From an uncultured Bacteroidales bacterium (lineage in GTDB: Bacteria; Bacteroidota; Bacteroidia; Bacteroidales; P3), in assembly GCA_947176325.1 (NCBI GenBank), contig CAMWQD010000062.1, positions 1 to 6,863 of the forward strand: a DNA stretch of 6,863 nucleotides, written 5' to 3'. A program made the translations under genes and the position numbers. Below the pieces are notes generated by a model. The model did no database searches, was not told where the DNA came from, and saw nothing but the letters and a program-made list of their open reading frames with translations. This document shows, in pieces, positions 6,406 to 6,863 of this stretch (positions within the stretch are counted from its first letter, which is position 1; the number at the start of each line of letters is the position of its first letter).

Positions 6406-6863
6406 ATGGAAAAATATACCCTGCGATACCGTTGGTTGGACTTCCGTCACACCTTGAAAGAATACCGTTTGGCGTTGACAAGGTTGAAGTGGCGGCATGA
6501 ACCCGCACCCGTAAAGGGCGCCGATGCCGTTGTGTGCGTGGATGGCCGTCAATATCACGGAGGTCTCTGCGACCGACTCAAGGGCATCATCACACTTTAC
6601 GCCTACTGCAAGCAACGGGGCTTGGGTTTCCGCATCAGGCATGACCATCCCTTTCCGCTCGAAGACTATTTGATACCCACCTCCTACGATTGGCTGCTCA
6701 AACCCGGGGAATGGACCACCAATATCCGCTATTGCCGATTTTTTCACATGCGCGGCGAAAATTTGGCCGTAAGGCTCAGGAAACTCCATACCGCCAAGCA
6801 GATACACTACAGTGGCAATCGCAACTGCCTGCATATTCTCAACACAGACAAGGGCACAGACTA
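6406..6863 (+). CDS. glycosyltransferase-like protein (putative), 3'-partial
   Basis: An open frame of 152 codons from ATG 6406 to the right edge without a stop; the gene continues beyond the window. The N-terminus is MEKYTLRYRWLDFRHTLKEY, basic and aromatic, with no signal peptide. The clearest block is VVCVDGRQYHGGLCDRLKGI (42-61), followed by TLYAYCKQRGLGFRIRHDHP and PLEDYLIPTSYDWLL. The Gly-Gly-Leu-x-(D/N)-R pattern followed by a helix resembles the nucleotide-sugar-binding start of fucosyltransferase-like GT-B enzymes. Similar HGGLxDRLxGI proteins of unknown function occur, as I recall, in Bacteroidota capsule loci. Codon use is GC-rich like rpoN and ygiQ. The ATG lies 2 bases after the T-tract of the tRNA terminator, so expression must come from read-through, an unseen promoter within the tRNA region, or a leaderless message. 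Coding status is strong; function is inferred. Confidence -1.
   Translation, partial: MEKYTLRYRWLDFRHTLKEYRLALTRLKWRHEPAPVKGADAVVCVDGRQYHGGLCDRLKGIITLYAYCKQRGLGFRIRHDHPFPLEDYLIPTSYDWLLKPGEWTTNIRYCRFFHMRGENLAVRLRKLHTAKQIHYSGNRNCLHILNTDKGTD

Noticed and set aside
6237..6500. Plus-strand open frame crossing tRNA-His
   Set aside because: It reads through the tRNA, and its residues there are translated tRNA sequence of a kind often misannotated as protein.
6382..6834. Minus-strand open frame of 150 codons at the right end
   Set aside because: It lies opposite the frame from 6406, which has a coherent soluble protein and conserved-looking blocks; the minus frame also runs through the tRNA terminator.

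Overview
The window looks like chromosomal DNA of a member of the Bacteroidota, most likely order Bacteroidales. Three things point there. Two promoters match the phylum's housekeeping consensus (TTTG, about 20 bases, TAnnTTTG). The genes lack Shine-Dalgarno sequences. The L21, L27, sigma-54 and YgiQ sequences are of the Bacteroidota type. Species cannot be named from this window.

Layout. Positions 1-1226 (+) hold an O-antigen ligase/polymerase-type membrane protein, probably cut by the left edge. Facing it, 1119-1934 (-) encodes a GNAT/FemAB-like acyltransferase; the two genes overlap tail to tail by 108 bp. Both are AT-rich and look like part of a surface-polysaccharide locus. At about position 2000 the composition changes sharply to GC-rich, and rpoN (sigma-54) is read rightward at 2022-3581. 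It ends with a 4-bp convergent overlap with a YgiQ-family radical SAM gene (3578-5365, -). Next, on the minus strand, is the two-gene ribosomal operon rplU-rpmA (L21, L27), which has a clear promoter and a strong intrinsic terminator. That terminator lies only 13 bases before the ygiQ start codon.

Positions 6051-6289 form a divergent intergenic region. It holds the rplU promoter leftward, two weak DnaA-box-like sites, and a perfect-match promoter rightward for tRNA-His(GTG). Between that promoter and the tRNA lies a compact hairpin capped by a GCAA tetraloop, which no standard gene feature explains. The tRNA has its own terminator, and 2 bases after the T-tract a new reading frame begins at 6406 and runs off the right edge. 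It carries an HGGLCDRLKGI motif reminiscent of glycosyltransferases.

Functionally, information-processing genes (sigma-54, L21, L27, tRNA-His) sit between two stretches that appear to concern surface glycans. I see no CRISPR array, insertion sequence, phage gene or clearly novel multi-gene defence system. The least ordinary signals are the tRNA-leader hairpin, the 108-bp antisense gene overlap, and two genes whose start codons abut terminators.
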